DNA of 64,000 bases from Oscillospiraceae bacterium (GTDB lineage: Bacteria; Bacillota_A; Clostridia; Oscillospirales; Oscillospiraceae), in NCBI GenBank assembly GCA_017398105.1, contig JAFQHF010000140.1, forward strand, positions 46,489 through 110,488. Direction: 5' to 3'. The translations under genes and the position numbers were made by a program. The notes under the pieces are model-generated. The model did no database searches. It was given only the letters and a program-made list of their open reading frames with translations, and had not been told where the DNA came from. This document shows, piece after piece, positions 1-7,729 of the stretch (its first letter is position 1; each line of letters opens with the position of its first letter).

Positions 1-853
1 ACTCTTCCACGCTTACAATGGCCTCATGGCAGTCGGTAATGTGATACATGGGAAGTTCACCATTGTTCTGGCACTTTCTTTTGTGTAAATGATCGTCCCG
101 GAAGGTGGTCTGGAGCAGAAGATTGCCGGTATAGGTGTAATTGCGTAAAACGCGCATAACACCATTCTTGCACCACTGGTTTCCAAATCTGGTTGGCACA
201 CCCTGAGCATTCAGCTTTTTGGCAATAGCCGTAAGCCCCAGTCCCTTCTGGTAATCATCGAAAATCTGCCTTACTACCACTGCCTCTTCCGGCTGAATGG
301 TCAGCACCCCCTGTCGCAGTCGGTAACCCAGCATTGTGCCATTCCAGGGCATTCCATTTTCAAATTTGTTCTTGATCTGCCACTTCAGGTTGTCGCTGGA
401 AGAAAGACTTTCCTCCTGTGCATAGGATGCCAGGATCGTCAGCATCAGTTCACCGTCAGCGCTGGCAGAATGAATGTTCTGTTCTTCAAAGTACACATCC
501 ACCCCCAGCTGTTTTAATTCTCGCACTGTCTCCAGTAGCGTGATCGTATTTCTAGAAAACCGTGATATGGACTTGGTGATGATCATATCCACCTGCCCGG
601 CTCGGCAGGCATCCAGCAGTCTCTGAAATTCCTCTCTGTTGTCCCTGGTACCAGTCAAAGCCTCATCCGCATATACACCACAGAATCGCCAGCCTGGTTC
701 CTGCTGGATCAATTCGCTGTAATAGCTTACCTGTGCGGAAAGAGAATGTAACATTGCGTCCTTGCCGGTAGACACCCTGGCGTACGCAGCAACATTTTTC
801 AGTGACGGAACTGTAGGGCGAACAAAGCGTACCTGCTCGATTTTTCGACCCAT
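1..853 (-). CDS. large serine recombinase, N-terminal 284 residues (runs off window)
   Basis: Site-specific integrase or excisionase of the serine family. The translation from ATG at 853 has the resolvase signature YARVST at residues 24-29 (nucleophile Ser28) and the arginine-rich ISRFSRN at 96-102, followed by the start of a recombinase DNA-binding domain (GYRLRQGVLTI, then a Y-rich zinc-region lead-in). An AGGAGG site lies 8 bases before the ATG. The frame is open to base 1, so the C-terminal zinc ribbon and coiled coil are outside the window. Its start overlaps the stop of the preceding gene by one base (TAATG), so the two are translationally coupled. It probably moves the adjacent prophage, but the att site is not visible. 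Confidence 0.93.
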   Translation of the reverse strand, partial: MGRKIEQVRFVRPTVPSLKNVAAYARVSTGKDAMLHSLSAQVSYYSELIQQEPGWRFCGVYADEALTGTRDNREEFQRLLDACRAGQVDMIITKSISRFSRNTITLLETVRELKQLGVDVYFEEQNIHSASADGELMLTILASYAQEESLSSSDNLKWQIKNKFENGMPWNGTMLGYRLRQGVLTIQPEEAVVVRQIFDDYQKGLGLTAIAKKLNAQGVPTRFGNQWCKNGVMRVLRNYTYTGNLLLQTTFRDDHLHKRKCQNNGELPMYHITDCHEAIVSVEE

Positions 854-1068
854 TAAGAAGCCTCCTTTTCATTGATTTGTCCTATATTCCCTCTAAAACC
901 AGTTAATATCAAGGGGTTTCTGCAACATATAGTAGACAAATCTAAGGAGTATTTCTGTGCAGTTATTCTATCAATATGGTGGTATTCCTCCTGACTTATC
1001 AGTCCTTTTCGGAGTAGTCCCAACGCAACGGCCATAGCAGCACGGTAAGCAATCACGCCATCATTCAT
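853..1068 (-). CDS. small SHOCT-like recombinase accessory protein
   Basis: A 71-residue protein with a short-helix motif (LLRKGLISQEEYHHID, about residues 19-34), as seen in SHOCT domains of oligomerising proteins. I place the start at ATG 1068 rather than 1104, because AAGGTGG lies just upstream and the ATG overlaps the previous stop as ATGA. Small proteins of this type are commonly coded directly before large serine recombinases in Clostridia. A role in helping the recombinase is inferred from position only. No catalytic residues are visible. Confidence 0.75.
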   Translation of the reverse strand: MNDGVIAYRAAMAVALGLLRKGLISQEEYHHIDRITAQKYSLDLSTICCRNPLILTGFRGNIGQINEKEAS

Positions 1069-1475
1069 GCCCGCACCACCTTCCTGCGATGCTCTGCAAA
1101 ACAATGCCGGGAGCAGAATCTCTGAGATGGCTTACCATACACTGTGAACTCTCTGCCACAGTATTGGCATAGCTTCGTGTGGAAAGTCTTTTTCTGCATC
1201 TGATGTCGGTTCTTCTTCCACCAAGCCATCCGGCATTCATCCGAGCAGAACATCCGGGGACGCTTACAGGGAGTCATAATCAGATTCGCCCCACAATGCT
1301 TACACTGATCCCTCTTTTCCGGTGTGGAGCGCTTGGTCAGGTCATCCCCAACGGGGTGACGTTGGCAATAAGATTTCACTGTATTTACGGACAAACCTAA
1401 TTCCGCAGCGATCCGTCGGTATCCAAGGCCCTGTAACTGTAACACATGGATTCGTCTCATTTCTGCTTTTGTCAT
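1065..1475 (-). CDS. sigma-70 region 4-like HTH protein with zinc-finger cysteines
   Basis: A 136-residue DNA-binding protein. The N-terminal 35 residues form a helix-turn-helix (LGYRRIAAELGLSVNTVKSY). The rest carries two cysteine clusters, CKHC...FCSDEC (about residues 58-81) and CQYCGREF...FCSRHC (about 102-126), which look like two treble-clef or FCS-type zinc fingers. The start has AAGGAGG 8 bases upstream, and the stop overlaps the next gene as ATGA. It heads the operon with the SHOCT-like gene and the recombinase, so it is probably their regulator. That role is inference; the family is a recognised mobile-element type. Confidence 0.8.
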   Translation of the reverse strand: MTKAEMRRIHVLQLQGLGYRRIAAELGLSVNTVKSYCQRHPVGDDLTKRSTPEKRDQCKHCGANLIMTPCKRPRMFCSDECRMAWWKKNRHQMQKKTFHTKLCQYCGREFTVYGKPSQRFCSRHCFAEHRRKVVRA

Positions 1476-1506
1476 CTGCGTTTCCTCCTTCTGAGGTTTT
1501 TCCTCA

Positions 1507-1550
1507 TAGGTAGGTCACCGGAATCAGAAAAATTAAGGTTTTTTAGAAAA
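1507..1550. repeat. 44-bp direct repeat, copy 1
   Basis: TAGGTAGGTCAC, then GGAA, then AAAAATTAAGGTTTTTT. A near-identical copy lies at 34002-34045. In copy 2 the minus strand reads ...KKP-stop at the end of the sigma-like gene 34028-34423. Copy 1 sits just upstream of another HTH gene and may be the remnant 3' end of a similar sigma-like gene. Confidence 0.6.
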
Positions 1551-1564
1551 ATATTCATAAATTC

Positions 1565-1655
1565 GTTCTTGTAGAACTAGGTTCTCGGCACACAGGCTCC
1601 TGTTTCACAATGCCCTTCCCAGGTATAATATCTTCAGAACGAAACTCTAGTTCTG
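1565..1655. promoter_or_regulatory. operator cluster upstream of the XRE repressor gene
   Basis: Overlapping inverted repeats GTTCT-TGT-AGAAC (1565-1577) and AGAAC-TAG-GTTCT (1573-1585), plus CAGAAC-N9-GTTCTG (1635-1655). The same GAAC/GTTC half-sites recur at 2071-2103. Autoregulation by the XRE protein coded at 1671 is the simplest reading. Confidence 0.6.
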
Positions 1656-1670
1656 GAAGGAGGGATTCAC

Positions 1671-1985
1671 GTGGATTTACGTGCGATTGGAGCCAGAATC
1701 AAAGCTGCCAGAGAGCGTGCCGGTATGACTCAAGAAGATCTTGCCGCAGAATTGGAAATGAGCCCCACTCATATCAGCGTTCTGGAGCGAGGACTGAAAG
1801 CGCCCAAACTGGAAACGCTTGTGAATATCGCAAATGCCCTCCATGTATCATCGGATATGCTTCTGCAGGATGTTGTTCTGTATGCAGCAGATGGCCTCGC
1901 TTCTGAATTATCCGCTGCGATTACAAAGCTTTCTCCCAAGGAACAAGAGCGCATTCTAAATGCGATCCGAGCCTTAACAGAATAA
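1671..1985 (+). CDS. XRE-family transcriptional regulator
   Basis: A 104-residue Cro/CI-type repressor. The HTH spans about residues 5-60 (IGARIKAARERAGMTQEDLA, then MSPTHISVLERG). The C-terminal region is helical and may dimerise. It starts at GTG 1671 behind the strong site GGAAGGAGGG. It is on the plus strand, diverging from the recombinase operon, with GAAC-N3-GTTC palindromes on both its flanks. This suggests that it controls itself, the recombinase operon and the gene at 2146. Confidence 0.88.
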   Translation: MDLRAIGARIKAARERAGMTQEDLAAELEMSPTHISVLERGLKAPKLETLVNIANALHVSSDMLLQDVVLYAADGLASELSAAITKLSPKEQERILNAIRALTE

Positions 1986-2070
1986 TGAAGAGAGCGTCCT
2001 GCTCTCTTTTTTATTTGCTACACACTTCGACTGACTTCGACACGCTGATTTGTATATACTCGTTCCACAG

Positions 2071-2103
2071 GAACTAGTTCTAATTCCATTGGTTCTAGTT
2101 CTG
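2071..2103. promoter_or_regulatory. second operator cluster (GAACTAGTTC palindromes)
   Basis: A perfect palindrome GAACTAGTTC at 2071-2080 and a second TTCTAGTTCT at 2093-2102 precede the gene at 2146. They share half-sites with the sites at 1565-1655, so the XRE protein of 1671-1985 probably binds here too. Confidence 0.6.
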
Positions 2104-2145
2104 CATATCTGCAACGGCAGAAATATAGAAAAGGAATGAGAAAAT

Positions 2146-2739
2146 ATGAAACAGATCGATACCATCATGTCGCAAATGACTGGCGCACCCGTTCTAAAGG
2201 AATTAGCCAATGCGCTTCGGAAATACTCTACAGAGTTTCCGGAAGAAGAGGAAAAATATCATGAGGCAGTTTCCATACTCAGAGATGCGCTTCCTGCAGA
2301 CATGACGCCAACACTGGATGAATTTCTCGCAGCTGAAGAAGCCGACATTATCTCCCGGATCTTGTATGCAGGTTTTAGTGGTTTCCGGGCAAATGTAGAA
2401 AACTTCCACCATCCATTCTCTTTGGACTTCACTCGCATGGACTTTTTTGATTGTGTAAAAGACCACATTATCGGGCATTTCCCAATCAATTATGAGTCTT
2501 CCAGAATCACTGATGCATTTTACAAAGCACTTCCGAAACACTTGCAGGATACCTATCACGACGTAACAGGCTACTATATCCACATGGAATGTGCCGGTCC
2601 CAAACTGGCCCACTGTGCCGGTTACCTCCTCGGTAATCAGCTTCTGCCCTGGGTTGAGCCTGGTTATCGTAAGGATTGGCATCAGACCATGATCTATGAA
2701 CATCAGCTTGCAAAATACTTTGGAATTAAATCCTTATAA
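2146..2739 (+). CDS. hypothetical protein
   Basis: A 197-residue soluble protein that I do not recognise. It is acidic and rich in aromatic residues and histidine in its second half (for example YHDVTGYYIHMECAGPKLAHC), with no signal peptide or membrane segment. A weak purine-rich site (AAAGGAATGAG) precedes the ATG. It lies on the plus strand 160 bases after the XRE regulator, behind the second operator cluster, and ends at a strong bidirectional terminator. It therefore forms a small regulated lysogeny-type unit with the XRE gene. Function unknown. Confidence 0.75.
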   Translation: MKQIDTIMSQMTGAPVLKELANALRKYSTEFPEEEEKYHEAVSILRDALPADMTPTLDEFLAAEEADIISRILYAGFSGFRANVENFHHPFSLDFTRMDFFDCVKDHIIGHFPINYESSRITDAFYKALPKHLQDTYHDVTGYYIHMECAGPKLAHCAGYLLGNQLLPWVEPGYRKDWHQTMIYEHQLAKYFGIKSL

Positions 2740-2745
2740 GCAAAA

Positions 2746-2790
2746 AATGCCCACCAGATACTACATTCCCAGTAGTACCCGGTGGGCATT
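2746..2790. terminator. bidirectional rho-independent terminator
   Basis: Stem AATGCCCACC (2746-2755) pairs with GGTGGGCATT (2781-2790), with an inner ACTAC/GTAGT stem. It is flanked by A-rich and T-rich tracts. It separates the convergent genes ending at 2739 and 2800. Confidence 0.85.
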
Positions 2791-2799
2791 ATACTTACT

Positions 2800-3318
2800 T
2801 TATTTTTCGTCAGAGCCGATTCTAAATAATCCTTCAGGCGACGATGGAGTTTGATCTTCTTCTGGAGCTTCATAATACAGCCTACCAATTATTGCTAACA
2901 AATAGTAGCAGGTAGAAATGGTGCTGCTCAAGTATGCAACAAGCAATCCAGCACTGAAAGAAAACCATGATATTGTCATGCTGTTTTTTTCTGCTTCAAC
3001 TGTTGCACCCAGAAAAGTAAAAAAGACAATAACAATTAGGGCCAATATGAGAGTTTCGGTATATCTCCACCGCAATTCCTGCAGACCGCCCTTGTTTCTG
3101 ATATCTTTCATAATTGCACTGGAAGTCGCACCAACAAGAATCGTGACGGCGGCTAAAATGAAGCCCGAAATTGTGGTAGCAGACGTAATAATTGAGTTAA
3201 GGAGAAACTCAAATCGTGTAAAAGACACAGCGGCAATTCCCAGATGTCTGATGATCCAGCACGTCAAAAGCCCAAGACCCAAAGGAATTGATACCGCAAC
3301 AATCGGATACTTTTTCAT
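2800..3318 (-). CDS. four-helix membrane protein, second gene of a cargo pair
   Basis: A 172-residue integral membrane protein with four hydrophobic segments, at about residues 5-24, 39-65, 86-108 and 117-145, and a short acidic C-terminal tail. There is no recognised catalytic motif. It follows the 294-residue gene by 19 bases on the same strand, and the pair has its own promoter region and terminator. The region is visibly more AT-rich than the flanking phage genes. A small multi-helix membrane protein paired with a soluble partner is a layout seen in several anti-phage systems (for example Kiwa). That comparison rests on layout only. Confidence 0.75.
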   Translation of the reverse strand: MKKYPIVAVSIPLGLGLLTCWIIRHLGIAAVSFTRFEFLLNSIITSATTISGFILAAVTILVGATSSAIMKDIRNKGGLQELRWRYTETLILALIVIVFFTFLGATVEAEKNSMTISWFSFSAGLLVAYLSSTISTCYYLLAIIGRLYYEAPEEDQTPSSPEGLFRIGSDEK

Positions 3319-3337
3319 AGTTCCCCCTTTCCTGGGA

Positions 3338-4222
3338 TCAGATTAACCCCTGTTTTTCTTTATACTCGCCAAGGCATATTCTATACAATCTGTCATGCGT
3401 GATGGGATTATTTCTGGAGTACTCCACAGGCACCAGGAAATGGTCGCGGTCATCCAGAAGATTGATGGTTTCAAAAGCAACATCCTCATCTGCAGCAGTT
3501 GTTACCTTAAGGGTATTGGTTCCAGTAAAACCATATGCCTCACGAATCAGTTTTGTTGTTTCGAGTGGATTCAATCGGCCATGCTTCTGCTTTCCGAAGC
3601 CCAGTTCGATTTTCACGATTTTGCCCTGGTAGTTACCAAACTGATTCAGTATCTTTGCAAGAGGCTTGTCCTGGTCAGCGTCAGTGAGATGATCACGATC
3701 TGCCACAAGAATAAACTTTCTGTACAGATTGGATTCTGCAATTCTGGTAATGCGTGATCCACTGATAATCGGTGCCATGACTACATGATTTCCCTCCGGC
3801 AAAAGTAGTTGAATATACTGTTCAAGAGCCTTTATGGATGTGCCATAAATATTGCGCTGCATATAAAGGACACAGTGTTCTTTGTCATACAACAAAGTGG
3901 TAGATTCAGCGGGATACTGATTATCTTCCAATTTAATCAGTTCAAATGCGCCGTCATCATCAGCAATGCCGGGTAAAATTTTTTCTCGCAAATGCAAAAG
4001 CTGTATTTCCCATACCTGGAGATCTTCATCGTATCTACAGACATGGAACATATGTGTATCACCGGAAACTTTTTTCTTTGATTCAGAAAATGGGTGTTTT
4101 GACACTTCCGTTAAAAGCGGATGTAAATCAAATACTTTATCGTGAGTCACACCATCCCTATCTACATAAGAATAGCGTGGCTTAAAATGATCAAACTGAA
4201 TCTTTTTCTTTGAATTTGCCAC
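3338..4222 (-). CDS. uncharacterised soluble protein (DUF6731-like), first gene of a cargo pair
   Basis: A 294-residue protein starting at GTG 4222 behind GGAGGG. It is mixed alpha/beta, with no membrane segment. A conserved-looking core, LLYDKEHCVLYMQRN, lies at about residues 109-123, and a second, RKFILVADRDHL, at about 170-181. The overall pattern reminds me of the uncharacterised DUF6731 family, but I cannot confirm it. It is cotranscribed with the four-helix membrane protein downstream and sits between the endolysin gene and the lysogeny unit, a usual place for phage cargo genes. A sensor or effector role in defence is a hypothesis. Confidence 0.7.
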   Translation of the reverse strand: MANSKKKIQFDHFKPRYSYVDRDGVTHDKVFDLHPLLTEVSKHPFSESKKKVSGDTHMFHVCRYDEDLQVWEIQLLHLREKILPGIADDDGAFELIKLEDNQYPAESTTLLYDKEHCVLYMQRNIYGTSIKALEQYIQLLLPEGNHVVMAPIISGSRITRIAESNLYRKFILVADRDHLTDADQDKPLAKILNQFGNYQGKIVKIELGFGKQKHGRLNPLETTKLIREAYGFTGTNTLKVTTAADEDVAFETINLLDDRDHFLVPVEYSRNNPITHDRLYRICLGEYKEKQGLI

Positions 4223-4230
4223 AATTTATC

Positions 4231-4262
4231 CCTCCAGTATGCTGATTATAACATACTGGAGG
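4231..4262 (-). promoter_or_regulatory. inverted repeat enclosing a -10 box before the cargo pair
   Basis: CCTCCAGTATG (4231-4241) and CATACTGGAGG (4252-4262) form a perfect 11-bp inverted repeat. On the minus strand the loop contains TATAAT and the proximal arm contains the GGAGG of the 294-residue gene. It could be an operator over the promoter, or a hairpin hiding the ribosome binding site. Confidence 0.5.
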
Positions 4263-4298
4263 AAAATAAAAAAGGTTGTTTCCATAAAATTTACATTA

Positions 4299-5264
4299 TT
4301 AGCCAGCTGGGATCTTCAGTTCCATGCCGACATAAATGGTATTGGCGGTCAGTCCATTCAGGGTTTTGATTTCTCTGTAACGGCTGCCGTCTCCCAGGTA
4401 TGCCTTGGCGATTTCATACAGCGTATCACCCCTGACAACAGTGTGTACGCGGCCGGTTTCCTCCGGATCGGCGATAGGAGCCTTTTCTGCCACAGGGTAG
4501 ATTGCAACACCATCAACGGTGAAAACGCTGTAGCCGGGATTCTTATCCACACGCTTCTTAGCGTTGGAAAGGAAACGGTATGCACCGATCTGGCCCCGGT
4601 TACCGTCTGCCCAGTTGCGGCGGACACGGTAGTAGCCCTCCGTCAGCCGTTCGGGGTATTCTTTCTCAGGAACCGGTGCAGGGGTGGGTTTCACTGCGGG
4701 TGTGGTTTCCTGTTCCGAAGTTGTACCCAGAGCGGCAGTCACCCTGGATGCCAGATCGCCCAAGTGAGAGAACAGCCAGTCACCGGGACAGCTTTTGTTG
4801 GCGAACCATCTGTGGACGGTGATGAGCATCTCATCGGCGGCAGGTTCATAAGCCAGGGCGGTCGCCTTGTCAGCATACCACAGCAGCTTTGTCTTACCGT
4901 TTCTCCGGCAGATGTCCGTGCAGAGTTCTACCAGTGCGGCGTACACCGCATCATACATGGCATAAGGATGCTTGGTATCAGAAGCGCACTCGATAGTGAT
5001 CGCTCTCTGGTCATTCTCCCGGTTGGAAGTACACCAGCTGCGGTCGGACTCCGGGCAGTACATACCCACTCGACCATCTTTATCGATGCCGTAGTTGGAG
5101 GATGCCTGCCGGGCCGGATCTGCGAACAACGCACCCAAGCTCTCCGCACTGCACTGGCCTACAACACAGTGCGGAGTGATACGGTCAATGGCATGATTCC
5201 GCTGACCGGATTGATTGGGGCTGAGTTTGGTGTAGACGACCAGAGGGCTGTTGGTGTAGGCCAT
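4299..5264 (-). CDS. phage endolysin: N-acetylmuramoyl-L-alanine amidase with LysM
   Basis: A 321-residue cell-wall hydrolase of the amidase_2 type, which cuts the MurNAc-L-Ala bond. Zinc ligands are likely His32 (ITPHCVVG), a His in VHRWF near 150 and the Cys in CPGDW near 158. A proline-rich linker (about 190-205) leads to a SPOR-like segment (YYRVRRNWAD...IGAYRFL) and a C-terminal LysM domain (about 273-320, HTVVRGDTLYEIAKAYLG). It follows the holin by two bases, forming a standard lysis cassette at the end of the late operon. There is no signal peptide, as expected for holin-dependent release. Confidence 0.95.
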   Translation of the reverse strand: MAYTNSPLVVYTKLSPNQSGQRNHAIDRITPHCVVGQCSAESLGALFADPARQASSNYGIDKDGRVGMYCPESDRSWCTSNRENDQRAITIECASDTKHPYAMYDAVYAALVELCTDICRRNGKTKLLWYADKATALAYEPAADEMLITVHRWFANKSCPGDWLFSHLGDLASRVTAALGTTSEQETTPAVKPTPAPVPEKEYPERLTEGYYRVRRNWADGNRGQIGAYRFLSNAKKRVDKNPGYSVFTVDGVAIYPVAEKAPIADPEETGRVHTVVRGDTLYEIAKAYLGDGSRYREIKTLNGLTANTIYVGMELKIPAG

Positions 5265-5266
5265 AT

Positions 5267-5671
5267 TTACTCACCGTCGCTTTCGTTCAGCTGTGCCAGA
5301 ACTTCCTTCAACTTGTCGGGGATGGGCAGACCCAGATGGGTGGCATTTTCCAGCATGGACACACCTTCATTGGACAGGTAGAAGAAGATCACCGCCGTCC
5401 GCAGCACATGACCTTCACCCAGGATATTCACATCCAAAATATTCCCAATGCCGACCATGCAGAAGATCAGTACCTTTCGGCAGATACCCCGGAAACCGAC
5501 CGCGCTGGAGAGCGTATGGTCGTTGATAGCACACATGATGCCGGTGATGTAGTCAATGACTACAAAAACCACCAGGGCATACAAAAAACCGTCAAAGCCG
5601 CCCAGGAACCAGCCCAGGAAGCCGCCCAGAGCAGTAAATGCCATCTGGATCGCATACCAAATATTCTTCAT
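5267..5671 (-). CDS. phage holin (TcdE/phi LC3-type holin family)
   Basis: A 134-residue membrane protein that forms the lysis hole through which the endolysin reaches the wall. Hydrophobic segments are seen at about residues 8-24, 29-48 and 68-80, with the family-typical VVIDYITGIMCA and a charged tail. It has a GGAGG site before the ATG. It sits between the tail fibre gene and the endolysin, which fits the family assignment. Confidence 0.93.
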   Translation of the reverse strand: MKNIWYAIQMAFTALGGFLGWFLGGFDGFLYALVVFVVIDYITGIMCAINDHTLSSAVGFRGICRKVLIFCMVGIGNILDVNILGEGHVLRTAVIFFYLSNEGVSMLENATHLGLPIPDKLKEVLAQLNESDGE

Positions 5672-5692
5672 AGTGTTTTCCTCCTTGAGTAA

Positions 5693-6778
5693 TTAGCTGC
5701 AAAGATCCCAGTCAGTTCCGTTGCCCACATAGGGGGCATACAGATCCCAACTGGAACCGTTACCGATATAGATTTGATAGGCTTCGTTGCCAATGTAGAC
5801 CAGTCCCTTTGCACCCCAGATCGCATACAGCGTTACATTTCCGGAAGGCTTGTAACTGCCTGTACTGCCGGAGGTTGCCGAGGAACTCGTTGCCCAACCC
5901 ATAAAGTCATAGCCGTCCCGTGTGGGGGTCGGTAGCGTCACCGAAGCTGTAGTTGTGCTGCTGGAATAAATGGCATACAGAGACAGCGCGGCGTTGGTGG
6001 TATACGATGCACCGGAAGCATAGCTTGTACCCGTGCCACTGGAGTTGGTGTTCCATGTGCTGAAGGTATACGATGTCGTTCGCTTTGCCGTCAGTGATGC
6101 AGAAGAACAGGTACCGCCATTGGCATTGAGCGTGACCGTGTAGTTGCCCGGAGAAGTCGATGCTTTGGTGGGCTTGGTAGAACTCAGCGTCAATGCTGTA
6201 CCGTGTGTTTTGTACTGCGTACTGGGAGCGCCGGTACCGCCGTTGGCATTATAGGTGACCGCATAGGTTTTGACAGAGTAGGTCGCCACTGCGGATGGGC
6301 TGAGATTTCCTGCAGTGGTGTAATACATATCACTGTTGCTCTTGGTATACAAGAACAGATAATAATAGGTACCCTGACTGAAAGTGCCACTGAACTCAAA
6401 AGTAATGGTGCCGTAGGACGTAGAAGAGTAAGTCGAACTTACTTCACTGCCAATGGCATTATTCCGGAATGTGCTTGCCGTATCACTGCTACCACTGTCG
6501 GTATAAGTAGTTCTCAAGCTACCATACAGCGTACCGGCATTTGAGTTGGCCTTGTACACCTTAAAGGACACACTCAGTTTGCTGATACTGCCAATGCTGG
6601 TAGAACTGGGGGTCTTAACTCTGAGACAGATGGTGTACTTGTTATTACCACTGGGATTCGATGCGATGTACAGTGAAGCACCAGTGCTGGAGCCGATACT
6701 CGCAAAACCACTGCTCGGAAACCAGGTCGCTGTCTGACGGTTTCTCCATCCGTCAACCGTTGCATTCATCGTTGCCAT
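5693..6778 (-). CDS. tail fibre/receptor-binding protein with InlB-type repeats
   Basis: A 361-residue secreted-surface-like phage protein, very rich in Ser, Thr and Tyr. Residues about 172-330 contain Listeria-Bacteroides (InlB B) repeat motifs such as VTYNANGGTG, YTFSTWNTNS and DGYDFMGWA, each closing with LYAIW-like strands. The C-terminus has three short YIGN/YVGN repeats. The position between fibre and holin genes suggests a distal tail or host-binding part. The exact receptor cannot be read from the sequence. Confidence 0.8.
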   Translation of the reverse strand: MATMNATVDGWRNRQTATWFPSSGFASIGSSTGASLYIASNPSGNNKYTICLRVKTPSSTSIGSISKLSVSFKVYKANSNAGTLYGSLRTTYTDSGSSDTASTFRNNAIGSEVSSTYSSTSYGTITFEFSGTFSQGTYYYLFLYTKSNSDMYYTTAGNLSPSAVATYSVKTYAVTYNANGGTGAPSTQYKTHGTALTLSSTKPTKASTSPGNYTVTLNANGGTCSSASLTAKRTTSYTFSTWNTNSSGTGTSYASGASYTTNAALSLYAIYSSSTTTASVTLPTPTRDGYDFMGWATSSSATSGSTGSYKPSGNVTLYAIWGAKGLVYIGNEAYQIYIGNGSSWDLYAPYVGNGTDWDLCS

Positions 6779-6781
6779 AGA

Positions 6782-7729
6782 TTACACCTTCTTGAAAAAG
6801 AGTCTGCCTGCGGTGGCGGTACTGGGAAGGCTTGTTCCATACTGATTGGAACTGAGGATGGTAGCACCGGCGGCCAGAAGGTTCTTCAGACCGGTAGCAC
6901 CATCCGTAGCACCGGTACCGCCCTTTGCGATGGTCACGGTAGCGCCCAGCTTTGCCATAGTGACAGAACTATCAGCCAGCTTCGCCGTGGTGACCGCTTT
7001 GTCAGCAATCTTGGCAGTCTCAACGGCAGAAGCACCCAGCTTTGCGGCAGTAACGGATGTGGCACCCAGCTTATCTGTAGTGACAGCACCGGAAGCCATA
7101 GCAGCAGTGCCGACTGCGCCGTCAGCGATTTTGTCAGCAGTGACAGCATCATCTGCGATCTTATCTGTGGATACCGCTCCGGTTGCGATCTTGCCGTTGG
7201 TGACTGCGTTACTGGCGATCTTTCCGGTGACTACACACCCGGAGCCAAGCATCTCACTCGTGATAATGGGAATACGGACAGCCGCAGATCCGGCAGAGGA
7301 ATAAATGGATGCGATGCCGGAAGTACCCAGGGCCAGAACGCACAGTTCAAACTGGTAGGTCGTACCGGTGCTGTTGATGTCCTCCTGGTTGAGAGCAGAA
7401 AATCCAGTAGCCGTGTTGGCATACTGGATCTGGAAATCAGCCTGTTCAAATGTATCTGCCGTTGCTGCTTTGGTCAGATCAATGGTGATCAGGACACGGG
7501 CAAAGCCGGAGGTGGCACCGCTGACAATGACCGTGGTGTTGGCAGTCAGCTTCATTTCCCGTCCGCCGATCAGCAGATAGCCGGGTGTGATGACCAGAGA
7601 AGTGCCGCTGAAGGACAGTTCGCAGCCGGACATGATGCCGTCCACGATGACGCAGTGGAACAGATGACCATGATCCTTTGCGGTGACAGTCTGGTTATCG
7701 AAGTTGACGCCATGAATACTGGAACTCAT
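6782..7729 (-). CDS. tail fibre protein with tandem KIADxAVT repeats
   Basis: A 315-residue phage structural protein. I place the start at ATG 7729 (AAAGGAGC upstream, ATGA overlap with the previous stop). An N-terminal baseplate-like beta domain (GVNFDNQTVTAKDHGHLF...LVITPGYLLIGG) is followed by about ten repeats of the type KIADxAVTxxKI (about residues 165-275), typical of trimeric fibre shafts. It ends with a GGTGAT-containing tip as in many tail fibres. It probably connects to the Gp37-like protein coded just upstream. Confidence 0.85.
   Translation of the reverse strand: MSSSIHGVNFDNQTVTAKDHGHLFHCVIVDGIMSGCELSFSGTSLVITPGYLLIGGREMKLTANTTVIVSGATSGFARVLITIDLTKAATADTFEQADFQIQYANTATGFSALNQEDINSTGTTYQFELCVLALGTSGIASIYSSAGSAAVRIPIITSEMLGSGCVVTGKIASNAVTNGKIATGAVSTDKIADDAVTADKIADGAVGTAAMASGAVTTDKLGATSVTAAKLGASAVETAKIADKAVTTAKLADSSVTMAKLGATVTIAKGGTGATDGATGLKNLLAAGATILSSNQYGTSLPSTATAGRLFFKKV

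Noticed and set aside
2800..4222. Naming the cargo pair Kiwa (KwaA/KwaB)
   Set aside because: Only the four-helix-plus-soluble layout matches. Gene order is reversed and I see no clear KwaB sequence pattern.
4239..5381. A 380-codon plus-strand frame over the endolysin
   Set aside because: Antisense to a well-supported amidase gene.
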